Shown: positions 9,333 to 18,777, counted from the first letter of the stretch. The stretch: 64,000 nt of DNA from Aquimarina sp. U1-2 (GCF_017897595.1 NZ_JAGKIK010000014.1:42169-106168), one strand, 5' to 3'. The notes: generated from the letters alone by a model not told the origin. Made by a program: numbers and translations.

Positions 9333-10775
9333 ATGAAAAATACAGAAACATTACACAGAATTGATATAAAAGGTGGTGTTTTATCGGTTATGCAAATGCT
9401 ACGCATCATTGAATATGCAAAAGAATTGGACTTGCAAGCCTTTAATTTAGGATCTAGGCAGGATATTCTATTTTCTTCAAATGATAGCAACGGAAATAGT
9501 ATTTCAAGTAAAAAAAAGTTTGAACCCTCCTTTTTTTCTTCCGACAGCTATGAAAACATTACGTGCTCTTATGTTTCAGTAGATATTTTTGACTCAACCG
9601 TATGGTTAAGAGGAACCACTTATTTGTATATTCTGGAAGATTTTCAGTATCAACCAGAATTGAAAATAAACATTGTTGATCCCAAGCAACAGATCGTTCC
9701 TCTATTTTCAGGTGATTTAAATTTTATTGCTTCACCGCATGAAGATTATTGGTATATATTTCTGCGATTACCAGGCTGGGAAGAAGCGTATTATCCCGTA
9801 TTGGTATATACCTGGGATATTGCTAAGATTGCGCAAGCGATTGAAGTGAATTACAACAAAGTTGGTGATCTGGATGATCTCTTTACCTACATAAATATAC
9901 ACTTTGATACAAATAACAAAACCATAACAACACCTCTTCATATAGATTTTAAACCGTTTCCGTATTATGAAGGAATGAATAAAATGGAGAATAACCAATA
10001 TTGGCTGGGCTTGTATTGGAGAAACAATCATTATAATCTTGATTTTCTTAAAGCTCTTTGCGAATATTGCTTGTATTATAAGATTGGTAAAATATGCCTA
10101 ACGCCTTGGAAATCTATAATCATTAAAGCAATTCCCAACGAAGGGAAATTAACATTAGAAAAGCTATTGGGTCGGTTTGGTATTAATATACGACATTCAG
10201 CTTTAGAATTGAACTGGCATTTGCCGATCAAGGACCAAAAGGCATTAGAGCTTAAGAAATGTTTAGTCGTTGATTTTAATGCTAATGATATTAGTACTTA
10301 TGGCCTCACTTTTGCGATTGTGTCCCTCAAAACTAAAAATAACTATTTTACCTCTATTGTGATCGAAAAAAATGAGGCCTCTGCAACTAGAAAAGAATTT
10401 ATGCCAGGCGCTACATTTAATGTAGTACATGCAAAAAATTTTGACCCCAACACTCGAAATTATATCATGTATGCACAAGACGTTGATTCAAAGAACTTAT
10501 CTATGCTTTTGCTAGAACTTACTAAAACGTATTTTAAAAATTTGGGTGAGCCACAAGAACAGACAATTTCGATAATTAGCACTCAAGAAGAGATTGAAGT
10601 ACATGAGGTGTATCAATGTAACGATTGCTTAACTATTTATGATCCAACTGTTGGTGATGCGATTAATATGATAGTTTCAGGAACTAGTTTTAACAATTTG
10701 CCAGACACATATCGTTGTTCTCTTTGTGATTCACCAATGACTAATTTTAAAAAGACCATGATTGAAAAAATATAA
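9333..10775 (+). CDS. Rubredoxin-domain protein with degenerate nitrite/sulfite-reductase half-domains
   Basis: A 480-residue protein translated 4 bases after the nitrate reductase, so certainly co-transcribed. The C-terminus (427-472) is a clear rubredoxin: C429-x2-C432 and C462-x2-C465 around the YDPTVGD segment. Residues 14-48 (KGGVLSVMQMLRIIEYAK, then SRQDILF) and 236-268 (ICLTPWKSIIIKAIP) resemble the two ferredoxin-like half-domains of siroheme nitrite/sulfite reductases. The C-x5-C and C-x3-C ligands for siroheme and [4Fe-4S] are absent. I infer an electron-transfer or assembly partner of the reductase, not a second nitrite reductase. Confidence 0.8.
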   Translation: MKNTETLHRIDIKGGVLSVMQMLRIIEYAKELDLQAFNLGSRQDILFSSNDSNGNSISSKKKFEPSFFSSDSYENITCSYVSVDIFDSTVWLRGTTYLYILEDFQYQPELKINIVDPKQQIVPLFSGDLNFIASPHEDYWYIFLRLPGWEEAYYPVLVYTWDIAKIAQAIEVNYNKVGDLDDLFTYINIHFDTNNKTITTPLHIDFKPFPYYEGMNKMENNQYWLGLYWRNNHYNLDFLKALCEYCLYYKIGKICLTPWKSIIIKAIPNEGKLTLEKLLGRFGINIRHSALELNWHLPIKDQKALELKKCLVVDFNANDISTYGLTFAIVSLKTKNNYFTSIVIEKNEASATRKEFMPGATFNVVHAKNFDPNTRNYIMYAQDVDSKNLSMLLLELTKTYFKNLGEPQEQTISIISTQEEIEVHEVYQCNDCLTIYDPTVGDAINMIVSGTSFNNLPDTYRCSLCDSPMTNFKKTMIEKI

Positions 10776-10938
10776 AGGAGTTCAATATGATCTTTTCTTT
10801 TTTTTTGCCTTCAATTATTAATAAAACAATTAGAGCAGTCATATTTTTTAAAAACTATAATTTTTATGATAATACCCTATTTTTGATAAGGTATAATTTT
10901 AAATTTTACTATTTTTCGTCCATGATTAATTAAGAATA

Positions 10939-10947
10939 GGGGGGGGG
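10939..10947 (+). repeat. Run of nine G in an AT-rich intergenic region
   Basis: Nine consecutive G lie about 90 bases before the small ORF at 11039. Such tracts can slip during replication. The surrounding 10776-11038 stretch shows no other feature. Confidence 0.6.
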
Positions 10948-11038
10948 TAGTTAAATAATTATTTTTTATGAATTAAGCCTTTTCTTGTTTAATTATCTCT
11001 ATAACCAAAAATGGACACTTGATAAGTAATTAAATTTT

Positions 11039-11296
11039 ATGACTATGAATTTAGAAGAAGTTATTATGGCATCGATTGCCGAATTTTTAGATGTTGAGGT
11101 ACATAAAGATACAGAAACTCTAGATCTGTCCTCTAAGATTGAAATTGTAAAAAAGAGAATAATAGAAAAAATAAAGAATTCTCCTACTAGCACATTTTCA
11201 AAAACGGGTATGCTGAATTATGAATATGAAATAGACCATAACAATACGGTTGATGCTCACCGATATGATGATATGGCGATTTCATCTGATCGTTGA
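11039..11296 (+). CDS. Small hypothetical protein
   Basis: Eighty-five codons; an internal ATG at 11045 is an equally good start. The product is charged and soluble, with a helical middle (KIEIVKKRIIEKIK) and no recognised domain, signal or membrane segment. It follows the nitrate island after a 263-base gap. The opposite strand also has a short ORF here, but the codon pattern of the plus strand looks more protein-like. I do not recognise it. Confidence 0.4.
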   Translation: MTMNLEEVIMASIAEFLDVEVHKDTETLDLSSKIEIVKKRIIEKIKNSPTSTFSKTGMLNYEYEIDHNNTVDAHRYDDMAISSDR

Positions 11297-11522
11297 ATTC
11301 GCTCTATGAATTTGAAATTCTCTCAACGAAGTTCTAATTTATAATCCGAATTTGGCTTTAGCATTTTGAAAAACGTGTAGGTTTTTTTGGTTTTCATAAA
11401 TTCAGATAATTGTCGACTGGTTCATTTTATGAAGGATTTTCTAGTATCGTAGGTAACTTTTTTCTAGTCTGAGTGTAAAGAACTACTACAATTCGCTTGC
11501 TCTGTTTATTGACACCGCCAAG

Positions 11523-11606
11523 GGATAAAATAACCCCGGAGCTTGTCTCGAAATTGAAAATTCTTTTCAGCCAAAGCTTCTGGGACTTGCCCCAAAGTAG
11601 TTTACT
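11523..11606 (+). repeat. Dispersed palindromic repeat, family 2, copy 1
   Basis: The segment contains CCCCGGAGCTTGTCTCG, then an AT-rich centre, then TGGGACTTGCCCCA and AGTAGTTTACTA. The order and sequence match 28099-28183. Nothing else was seen in 11297-11939 apart from this element and AT-rich DNA. Confidence 0.6.
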
Positions 11607-11939
11607 ATCTTCGAACGCTAAATTAGAGTACTGCATCATTCTATGAGATAAGAAACAACCCGTCACATTCATCTGTACATTGCCATAGTAGTGCCTGGCA
11701 ATTTTCTAAACTTTTCCATTAGGGCTTGCTGGTAGCATTCCTAATTTTTTTGGGTAATTGGTATGGTTTTTCTTCAGATTTTATCCAAAAGAACACGCAT
11801 AGTAAACCAATTCATTGTTAATACTAATGTTTACAAATTTTTAGACCGATATGTGGGGATGTTTTTTAAACTTTTAATTTTATGCCATGTAAAAGGTTTT
11901 CTTTTACAATTAAAAATTACACTTTTTAAAATTCGACGT

Positions 11940-12128
11940 ATGACAGCATATGTGCTTTTAACAGAAGATCAAAATTATTTTGTAGAGTACCTTATTGGCG
12001 AACTGGTGTTGTCGAATAGTATAAGCGAGGCTATGAAATTTAATGATGAGGGAGTAGCATTGCGATTTAAGCAAATGTTGCACACTTCTTGTAAGTTAGT
12101 GACCAGTGTAAATACGTATATTGGTTAA
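11940..12128 (+). CDS. Small hypothetical protein
   Basis: The 62-residue ORF starting MTAYVLLTEDQNYF is preferred over a longer frame starting at 11763, whose extra N-terminus is lysine- and phenylalanine-rich and looks non-coding. The product reads as a compact soluble protein with a helix around SISEAMKFNDEGVALRFKQM. It converges on the S41 peptidase gene with only 4 bases between stop codons. Function unknown. Confidence 0.45.
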   Translation: MTAYVLLTEDQNYFVEYLIGELVLSNSISEAMKFNDEGVALRFKQMLHTSCKLVTSVNTYIG

Positions 12129-12132
12129 TTAC

Positions 12133-13587
12133 TTACCCTTTAATCAATCTAAAAACATAATCGAGAAGCGGATCTTTTCCTTTAATAAGATCTTCTATGG
12201 ATAATGATATATATTGATCAGGCGGTACTCCAGATCCTTTAGGTATGGTATGATCTGTAACATAGTTTTCTACTTTAACCATAGAGAGTACCATAGTGAT
12301 TTTGGAGTTAGGAAGCTCGTAATATACAGGAAATTGTCCTTGAAACTGATAGTAGCCTCCCCCTGTTTCTTCACCTATTAGTATAGCTGTTTTGTCGTTC
12401 TTGGCATTTAATGCAAAGCTAGAAGCTGCAGAAAAAGTAGTACCACCGATTAAAACATACACTTTTCCTTCAAACCTATTACGCTCTGGAACCATAATGG
12501 CCTCGAGATCATCAAAAGTAAGTTTCCAACCATCGTAAACAGGATGATTTTTAAATTTATCGGTCAAAAAATCTTTTTCATTCAAAAAGGTTCTGGTTGC
12601 ATATTCTTTTTCGGGTACTGTTAAAGAAATTGCATATTCACTAAGAATTTGTTTAAAGGGTTTTTCAGTAATAAAAGAATAAAGGTGTATGGCATTAGGT
12701 TTAAAACCTCCGTCGTTATTGCGTATATCGATAATGAGGTGTTTACTCTTTTTCTTTTTAATTTCTTTAAAAATTGAAATAAGAGACGATTTAAATTTTC
12801 TAACGTCTATCCCAAACGAGTTTACCACTAAAACTGCCGTTTTAATCTCATCCCTGTAATACACAAACGGTTCTTTATTGGTAATGAATTTTTTGAAAAA
12901 ACCCATTTCACTTTTTTCGAGATGAAATTTTGAAAAATAGGAGTTTCTCTTTACATTTCTAAATTTGACTTTAACAAAAGATTCTGCAGCAAGAGTAATA
13001 GATTTGTCTTGTCCGCCAGGCGTGGTGTAATCAATTTTAAATTCTTTGGTACTTCCATATTCATAAGCATAAAATAATCCAAACTTTAGCTCTATATCTC
13101 TATATTTTCTAGTGAGATTATATCCATCTGTTGCAGCATACTTTTTAAGATGCTCAAGAATGTTAGCCGCATCATGAGTGTTAATGGTATTGATCTTGGA
13201 GCCAATAGGAATTCCAAAATCATCGGTATCGGTATAAAAATCTGCGTTGATTATTTTAAGAATTAAAGGGAAGTAGTATTGTTCTGTCTTTATTGTGTTT
13301 GGAGCGAATAAAAGAAGATGGCCGTCCTTAATTTTATCGGTGATGGTTACCATGCTTTTATACAGATCGATATCTGAAGTGTGGTTTCCTATGGATTCTT
13401 TGGTGTCTCGAAAAAGATAGTCTAAAGAATCCTGACGTATATATTCATAAAGAGAAGGGTGCCCTTTTTTTAAAATGTTTTCAAAGATTTGAAAATCAGT
13501 CATTGCAGCCAATGAATCCATCTTTTTTTGAGCATTAAGTATATTCGCAATTGATAGAAGGCTTAGAAGGAATAGATTTTTTTTCAA
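12133..13587 (-). CDS. Exported S41-family (C-terminal processing type) peptidase
   Basis: A 484-residue protein with a signal peptide (residues 1-19, ending NAQ). The C-terminal half is a TSPc/S41 domain: IIDIRNNDGGF, then GGTTFSAASSFALNAK, where the serine in TFSAAS is the expected nucleophile, then GEETGGGYY. I see no clear PDZ domain, which separates it from housekeeping CtpA/Prc proteases and matches a group of periplasmic S41 proteins common in Bacteroidota. The substrate is unknown. Confidence 0.85.
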   Translation of the reverse strand: MKKNLFLLSLLSIANILNAQKKMDSLAAMTDFQIFENILKKGHPSLYEYIRQDSLDYLFRDTKESIGNHTSDIDLYKSMVTITDKIKDGHLLLFAPNTIKTEQYYFPLILKIINADFYTDTDDFGIPIGSKINTINTHDAANILEHLKKYAATDGYNLTRKYRDIELKFGLFYAYEYGSTKEFKIDYTTPGGQDKSITLAAESFVKVKFRNVKRNSYFSKFHLEKSEMGFFKKFITNKEPFVYYRDEIKTAVLVVNSFGIDVRKFKSSLISIFKEIKKKKSKHLIIDIRNNDGGFKPNAIHLYSFITEKPFKQILSEYAISLTVPEKEYATRTFLNEKDFLTDKFKNHPVYDGWKLTFDDLEAIMVPERNRFEGKVYVLIGGTTFSAASSFALNAKNDKTAILIGEETGGGYYQFQGQFPVYYELPNSKITMVLSMVKVENYVTDHTIPKGSGVPPDQYISLSIEDLIKGKDPLLDYVFRLIKG

Positions 13588-13613
13588 TATTGAATTTTTG
13601 TAAAAGTAATTAT

Positions 13614-13785
13614 TGATTGTCCGTTATTATACCTAAAATTTAACAGAGAAGTCATCCTGAATTCATTTCAGGATCTCATTAAGTTTATTTTCAATACATT
13701 AAGATGAGAAGCTGAAACAAGCTTGTGCTGAACTTGTTTCAGTATTCAGCTTGACACATACCGTCTAGGTAAAATTACGAATATT
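13614..13785 (-). repeat. Dispersed ~170-bp intergenic repeat, family 1, copy 1 (inverted)
   Basis: Read on the minus strand this matches 20536-20707 and 28897-29070 nearly base for base, from AATATTCGTAATTTTACCTA through CTGAATACTGAAAC and TTGTTTCAGC to ATAATAACGGACAATCA. It contains internal inverted repeats (CTGAAAC/GTTTCAG and ATCCTGAA/TTCAGGAT). Confidence 0.85.
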
Positions 13786-13900
13786 TATAAAGTAATTTAA
13801 GTAAATGACAGCTTTTACATAGAAATGTTACAATTTTTTTCTTTCAGATTATAAAGTTTAAACCAGTTCGATAAGAACTTTACAAAGTACTCAAGTTGTA

Positions 13901-15211
13901 TCAATTCAATTTTCTAAGTTGCTTCTGAATTTTTTTTATAGCAGACTCAATAGACTTTTCAGGCTCAATAACATTATATTCTCCCCAAAATTTTGGATCA
14001 GAGAAACCTGAAGCTTCATCTGCAATAACAACAGAAGTTTTAAGTCGATCTTTTGGTTTCAGGTTTTCGTTTTCCGAATTCTTCTTCCAATCGGTGACAG
14101 CCATTTCGACGTTAAGTTTATATACCGAGTTGAACAATTTTCTTTTCCAATTAATTTTTATAGTAAGATCTATTCTTCCGTAGCCATAATACCATTTACC
14201 ATCCTTTTCGCGATAATCAATATTGTAACTAGCCTCGGTAGGATATACTTTGGCATTTCTTGGTTTTCTTCGTACGAACATTTTACTAACTTCTTCTCTA
14301 TTTTCAGTATTAAGGCTGAAAATAGCTTTGGTCATGGCCAGGGTTTCGGCATCGATATAGAGCTTTCCATAATACATAGGTTCTACAATATTGGGGCGTT
14401 GTTCAAAATTGAGAACGTAAATATGTCGATCACTTATTTTGGTAGATTTATCAAAGCTGAATTGGTAGGTTTTTACCCAATCATCGGTAAATAGAATTTC
14501 AGGATTTTTCATCACATCGATATACAAAGTACTTGTGGGTCCACCTTGAAGCTTTACAGTTAAGGTATCTAATTTTTTGTAATCAGCACTTTTCCTCGCT
14601 TTAAATAGTCTAATAACATCGGTCTTGTTTGAGAAATAAGGGTTTTTATAAACATCTACGACGGCTTCTGAAAGTGAAACATAACTTCTACGTTTTTTTA
14701 TCGTTTCTCTGTAAAAAGCTGTCATGATCGTATTATCATTCAAATAATTGGTTCCCTTTTTTTTCATTACCGCTCTTATCAAAGCTTCGGGATCTCTAGG
14801 GTCGATACTCACCTCTGATAGTTCTGTTATGGATAAATCAAGTGTTATTTTTAAGGGTTCGTTTGTAAATGCCGATAAGGCAACAACCCTATCTTGATAT
14901 CCTAGGTGTGAAATAGTAATGTCTGTATTGGTTAAGTTTTTAGGGACTTTTAGTAAAAACTCACCTTCATTATTGGTTACTGTTGAAATATTTGTGGTAT
15001 TCACTGCAATAGTTGCAGCTACGATTGGAGTATTTGTTTCGTTATCATAAACGGCTCCTTTATACTCGTTATAATCTATAGTCTGACCTTTAAAGTTCGT
15101 ATCCTGAATTAAGGTAACAGCATACGTAGAGGATGGATATTTTAATTCTAACAGGAGTATAAGTAGGAAGATTACATACTTTTTATAGCGTAATAACATG
15201 TGTAGAGGCAT
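13901..15211 (-). CDS. Exported CarboxypepD_reg-like domain protein
   Basis: A 436-residue protein. A hydrophobic signal lies near residues 11-30; the ATG at 15199 (residue 5) is an alternative start. Residues about 50-130 form a carboxypeptidase regulatory-like beta sandwich (KGAVYDNETNTPIVAATIAV ... NNEGEFLLKVPK ... ISHLGYQ). The remainder is a conserved beta-rich region found after this domain in many Bacteroidota envelope proteins; it holds no catalytic motif that I recognise. The role is probably structural or in cell-envelope binding. Confidence 0.75.
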   Translation of the reverse strand: MPLHMLLRYKKYVIFLLILLLELKYPSSTYAVTLIQDTNFKGQTIDYNEYKGAVYDNETNTPIVAATIAVNTTNISTVTNNEGEFLLKVPKNLTNTDITISHLGYQDRVVALSAFTNEPLKITLDLSITELSEVSIDPRDPEALIRAVMKKKGTNYLNDNTIMTAFYRETIKKRRSYVSLSEAVVDVYKNPYFSNKTDVIRLFKARKSADYKKLDTLTVKLQGGPTSTLYIDVMKNPEILFTDDWVKTYQFSFDKSTKISDRHIYVLNFEQRPNIVEPMYYGKLYIDAETLAMTKAIFSLNTENREEVSKMFVRRKPRNAKVYPTEASYNIDYREKDGKWYYGYGRIDLTIKINWKRKLFNSVYKLNVEMAVTDWKKNSENENLKPKDRLKTSVVIADEASGFSDPKFWGEYNVIEPEKSIESAIKKIQKQLRKLN

Positions 15212-15367
15212 AACTTTTGGTATTTAGTTTAAACGTATGATCAGTGTATACAAGATACTAAAATTAATAGAAGTATTTTGTTAAAACCCTTAAATCAATA
15301 GGTTTATCCCGATTTATGCAATAGTCGTATGATTTAGCCATAATTTACAAAAGAGGTTGTTGTAAAT

Positions 15368-16774
15368 TTAATGGTAATCATAATGTTCACCAAACCAGTT
15401 TTTCAATTTTATGTTTAGCGTCTCGGTTGTAAAGGGTTTTGTAATGTAATCGTCAAGCCCCTTAGTTATAAATCGGTCGGCGTCCCCTGGTAGAGCGTGA
15501 GAAGTAAGCGCGAAAATAGGAGGTACTTTTGCATGCTGTTTTCTAATCAGCTTACTCGTTTGCACACCATCAAGATCTGGTAAATTAATGTCCATCAAAA
15601 TGAAGTCATATGTATCTTCTTTGAAAAGCGCTATGGCTTCTTTTCCATTTTTTGCGATATCTACGGTACAACCTAAATATTTTAAAATTTGTTGAGAAAC
15701 CAGTATACTCGTATCAGAATCTTCTACTAATAAAGCATGCAAATTATAAGTATGTTGATTACTACCAATACTAGTTTTACTTTCTGAAACAACAGGGGTG
15801 GTGCTAGATACTTTTGTTGTAAAGGTAAACCAGAAATTACTTCCACTTCCCAATTCACTGTGAACTCCAAGTTCCCCATGCATTAACGGAACTAATTTGT
15901 TGCAAATGGCAAGACCTAAACCACTACCGATACCTAAATTCATCGAGGCTTCATGAAACTGGCTGTAGCGATTAAAGATTTGTTCCTGATCTTTTTTACT
16001 TATTCCTATTCCAGAATCTATAACCTCTACCTTAATGGTTAATTTTTGATCCTTTCTCTTCATGACTGAAGTATTGATTTGGATAGAACCTTTATCGGTA
16101 AATTTAATAGCATTACCAATGAGATTAGAAATTACTTGTGATAACCTGTGCCCATCTGCTATAATGTATTTGGGAATTTCGTTAGAATGGTTGAGCATCA
16201 AATTAACATCTTTAGCTTTTGCGGTAGCAAGAAAAAGATCAACACATTGTTGCAGAATATCTTCAAAATTTATAGTCGTAGTATTGAGTTTAAGTTTTCC
16301 AGACTCCATTTTAGAAAGGTCTAGAATCTGATTAAGGATTTCTAGTAAGTTATACGAAGATTTTTGTATGGTATGTACATATTCTTGCTGAATGGTATCT
16401 AATGTAGTGTTTCGGCTTAGTAAGTCTATCATGCCAATAACCCCTACCATGGGAGTTCTGATTTCATGACTCATATTGGCAAGAAAATCTTGTTTGTATT
16501 GATACGCCTTTAATATTTCTTGATTTTTTTCTTTAAGCCTGTCCAGATTACGACCACCAAACATGGCAAACAACCCGAGAAATATGGGAGCTGTATCAAT
16601 AATGTAATGCATCGGATCGTTATTTTGAACAAATTTGACAGATTCCCAAGAAAACTCAAGGCCTAATTTGTTAATATCGATACAAGTTGCAAGAATTGGA
16701 AACAATAGACCAAATATTATTCCGCACAATGTATATTTGATAGTCTCAGACATAAACCAAGAATCTTGCTTCAT
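15368..16774 (-). CDS. Hybrid sensor histidine kinase with C-terminal receiver
   Basis: A 468-residue protein. Two membrane segments near the N-terminus (about 13-30 and 58-72) enclose a short periplasmic loop, too small for a typical sensor domain. The HisKA domain has H103 in NMSHEIRTPM. The ATPase domain has NLIGNAIKFTDKG, DSGIGI and GSGLGLAI. The C-terminal receiver has D395 in ILMDINLPD and K446. No output regulator lies beside it, so phosphate may be passed to an unlinked phosphotransfer protein. Signal unknown. Confidence 0.9.
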   Translation of the reverse strand: MKQDSWFMSETIKYTLCGIIFGLLFPILATCIDINKLGLEFSWESVKFVQNNDPMHYIIDTAPIFLGLFAMFGGRNLDRLKEKNQEILKAYQYKQDFLANMSHEIRTPMVGVIGMIDLLSRNTTLDTIQQEYVHTIQKSSYNLLEILNQILDLSKMESGKLKLNTTTINFEDILQQCVDLFLATAKAKDVNLMLNHSNEIPKYIIADGHRLSQVISNLIGNAIKFTDKGSIQINTSVMKRKDQKLTIKVEVIDSGIGISKKDQEQIFNRYSQFHEASMNLGIGSGLGLAICNKLVPLMHGELGVHSELGSGSNFWFTFTTKVSSTTPVVSESKTSIGSNQHTYNLHALLVEDSDTSILVSQQILKYLGCTVDIAKNGKEAIALFKEDTYDFILMDINLPDLDGVQTSKLIRKQHAKVPPIFALTSHALPGDADRFITKGLDDYITKPFTTETLNIKLKNWFGEHYDYH

Positions 16775-16954
16775 ATAGGGTTGACTTTAACCGAGTTAGT
16801 AATTTTTAAATTAATTTGGAGGTTTGCGAATGGGGCTAGGGGTTTTGAAATTTAAATATAAGCTATTTTACAAATATTCATCTTTAAAGAAATGCAAAAA
16901 AATCCACGACAATTATATGTCATGGATTCTAAACCTTACTTTAAAGATAATAAA

Positions 16955-17488
16955 TTACCCTTTGAAAATATATTTTTTAAGTTTGTATCCTTCAATTTTA
17001 ATAAAGTATGTTTTTGGATCTCTAAGATAATGCAAATAGTCATCTATTTCACCTTTGTCAAGCAGTCTGCCGTCTAACGAGTATAGACTATATTTGAGCC
17101 CTTGAGGAACTTCAATAATATGTCTAAATGTTTTTTGAGCCGTACTTTGTTGACAAGTATCATCTGCGAGAAAACGGTTTATAAAAGTTACTCTACCTTG
17201 TTTTTCTCCTTCTAGAGTAATTGTAGCACTAGAATCAACGTCGATAATGCCTGAGCCAGATAAATCCCCGAGAATAATGAGGCATGCATTTCTGACTTTA
17301 ATACGAGCTCCTGCTTCTAAATGAAGACTTTCGGTAATAAAAATAACACCTTCTTCAGTATTTTCGTCTAAACCGTCAATTACGGTATTTTCTGTAACGT
17401 ACATCAATTTGTACGAAATGTCAATTTTTGTGTTTGCATAAGTAACACTTGTTATTAGCAAAACTATTAAGGGTAAAAATGTTTTCAT
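16955..17488 (-). CDS. Small secreted hypothetical protein
   Basis: The ATG at 17488 is chosen because the signal peptide (MKTFLPLIVLLITSVTYA) starts there; an upstream ATG at 17512 adds eight residues. The mature part is beta-rich, with stacked short strands around residues 50-100 of the kind seen in beta-helical surface proteins. The end (YSLYSLDGRLLDKGE ... YFIKIEGYKLKKYIF) resembles a shortened type IX secretion C-terminal sorting domain. Export through T9SS is inferred. The function is unknown. Confidence 0.65.
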   Translation of the reverse strand: MKTFLPLIVLLITSVTYANTKIDISYKLMYVTENTVIDGLDENTEEGVIFITESLHLEAGARIKVRNACLIILGDLSGSGIIDVDSSATITLEGEKQGRVTFINRFLADDTCQQSTAQKTFRHIIEVPQGLKYSLYSLDGRLLDKGEIDDYLHYLRDPKTYFIKIEGYKLKKYIFKG

Positions 17489-17804
17489 AAAGTTTGGTTT
17501 TTGAAGTTTCAACTATGCTTAAAAAGTAAGTTTATACTTACTTTATTTGTAAATTTTTCGCTGTATAGCATTAAATATACGACAATATACAATTTTTTAT
17601 CATAAAAATAGAGTTTTAGTAGTGCTAATATTGATTTTTTAGTAATCAAAATGATTTAAAACTCTTCTAGCCCTTACTATACTTACAATGGTGTAAATGT
17701 TAAATTTTTAGATTTATTTAACAATTGTATAGGTATTTCCGTAATACTATGTTATATAGTATATAGATTTGTATGCGTTTAGTATTGCACAAATTACTAG
17801 GAAA

Positions 17805-17988
17805 CATGATTAAAAACCCTACTATTCATTTATTTTAAAACATTTGCTAAGGTTGTTTGTTGTAATTAATTGATTATAAAGACAAAACGAATAGTAATAG
17901 AATTTTAACATGAGCGCATAGCGGTTACATACGTTCATAATTTTTTAATTATTTCGTTTTCAAACAATAAAAAATAGGTAAACATATG
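17805..17988 (+). promoter_or_regulatory. Orphan copy of the amino-acid-gene leader element (copy D)
   Basis: CATGATTAAAA (17805-17815) can pair with TTTTAACATG (17903-17912) with one bulged base. The box GCGCATAGCGGTTACATAC follows (17914-17932). An ATG at 17986 lies 56 bases after the box, the same spacing as at the three real genes. The frame is MEH and then a stop. The element points into the 3' end of the convergent ACT-domain gene. In 17513-18126 I see nothing else. Confidence 0.55.
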
Positions 17989-18126
17989 GAACACTAGTGA
18001 TACTAGTGACACTTTTAATATTTTTTGGTAAAAAACTTCGGTTTATATGCTAAATCATAGATCAATATGTGTTTGTAAGTATATCACAAACAGTTGAGCT
18101 TGTATATCACTTTATATCTGATAACT

Positions 18127-18777
18127 CTACATAGTGTTCTCTTTGATTTCGTTTAAAAGCAAAAAGGCTTTATTCACATGCTCTTTTTCTAAGAATAACG
18201 TAAAATAATTTGAGGTGGATATCACTTCGAATACCGGGATTCCCTCATAAGCGAGTAGCCTAAAAATATAGAAATAAAGTCCGATTACTTTAGAGTTATC
18301 TTCAGGAAGTGCAATAGACATAGAAGATAAATTATCTGCGACCGAAATACAGGTTTCATTTTCGAAATAATGCGCTACTATTTCTTTTAAAGATGACGTT
18401 ACTAGAATGTTGCTTTCTTGGAAGTTGCTAGAATAGGTGAAATAAGTTTTCGTCTCATTTTTAACCCTGTTCAAAAAATTGGATTGACAAGTCAGTATAG
18501 TATTAGAATTTAGATAAGTATATTCTGTAATACCTGATCTTACCACGATATCCCCTAAACTTCGCAGTGAATTGAGATGTTTGATTCTTCTGGGATGATA
18601 ACGACGCAACGCCATTACTATAGAACCTGGTTTTACAGGCTTGCGCATTATTTTCTCTACTTGTGGCTTTAGGTCTAAAGCTAAAGAACTGAAATTTATA
18701 ATATCCCGGGACAACGCATCTTCCAGAAAAGGTTGGTGTCTTAATATTTGATGCACGCAATCTGTTATCGTTTTCAT
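18127..18777 (-). CDS. ACT-domain protein, possible amino-acid-responsive regulator
   Basis: A 216-residue protein. The N-terminal part (about 1-70: INFSSLALDLKPQVEKIM ... VKPGSIVMALRRY) looks like a small helical, possibly winged-helix, module. The C-terminal part (about 140-210) has beta-alpha-beta patterns of paired ACT domains (ISVADNLSSMSIALP ... YEGIPVFEVISTSNYFTLFL) like those of aspartate kinases. It is divergent from the aspartate kinase gene with 343 bases between. I infer a ligand-sensing regulator of the aspartate family. A kinase catalytic domain is absent, so any automatic label as aspartate kinase would be wrong. Confidence 0.65.
   Translation of the reverse strand: MKTITDCVHQILRHQPFLEDALSRDIINFSSLALDLKPQVEKIMRKPVKPGSIVMALRRYHPRRIKHLNSLRSLGDIVVRSGITEYTYLNSNTILTCQSNFLNRVKNETKTYFTYSSNFQESNILVTSSLKEIVAHYFENETCISVADNLSSMSIALPEDNSKVIGLYFYIFRLLAYEGIPVFEVISTSNYFTLFLEKEHVNKAFLLLNEIKENTM

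Noticed and set aside
9333..10775. A second siroheme nitrite reductase
   Set aside because: The siroheme and [4Fe-4S] cysteine motifs are absent, so the similarity is to the scaffold only.
11427..11672. Minus-strand ORF of 81 codons
   Set aside because: It covers a copy of the dispersed palindromic repeat (11523-11606) and has no protein-like pattern.
11763..11939. N-terminal extension of the small ORF ending at 12128
   Set aside because: The sequence is Lys/Phe/Leu-rich translation of AT-rich DNA; the ATG at 11940 gives a more plausible protein.
16824..17077. Two overlapping plus-strand ORFs
   Set aside because: Both are AT-rich translations overlapping the 3' end of the secreted-protein gene on the other strand.
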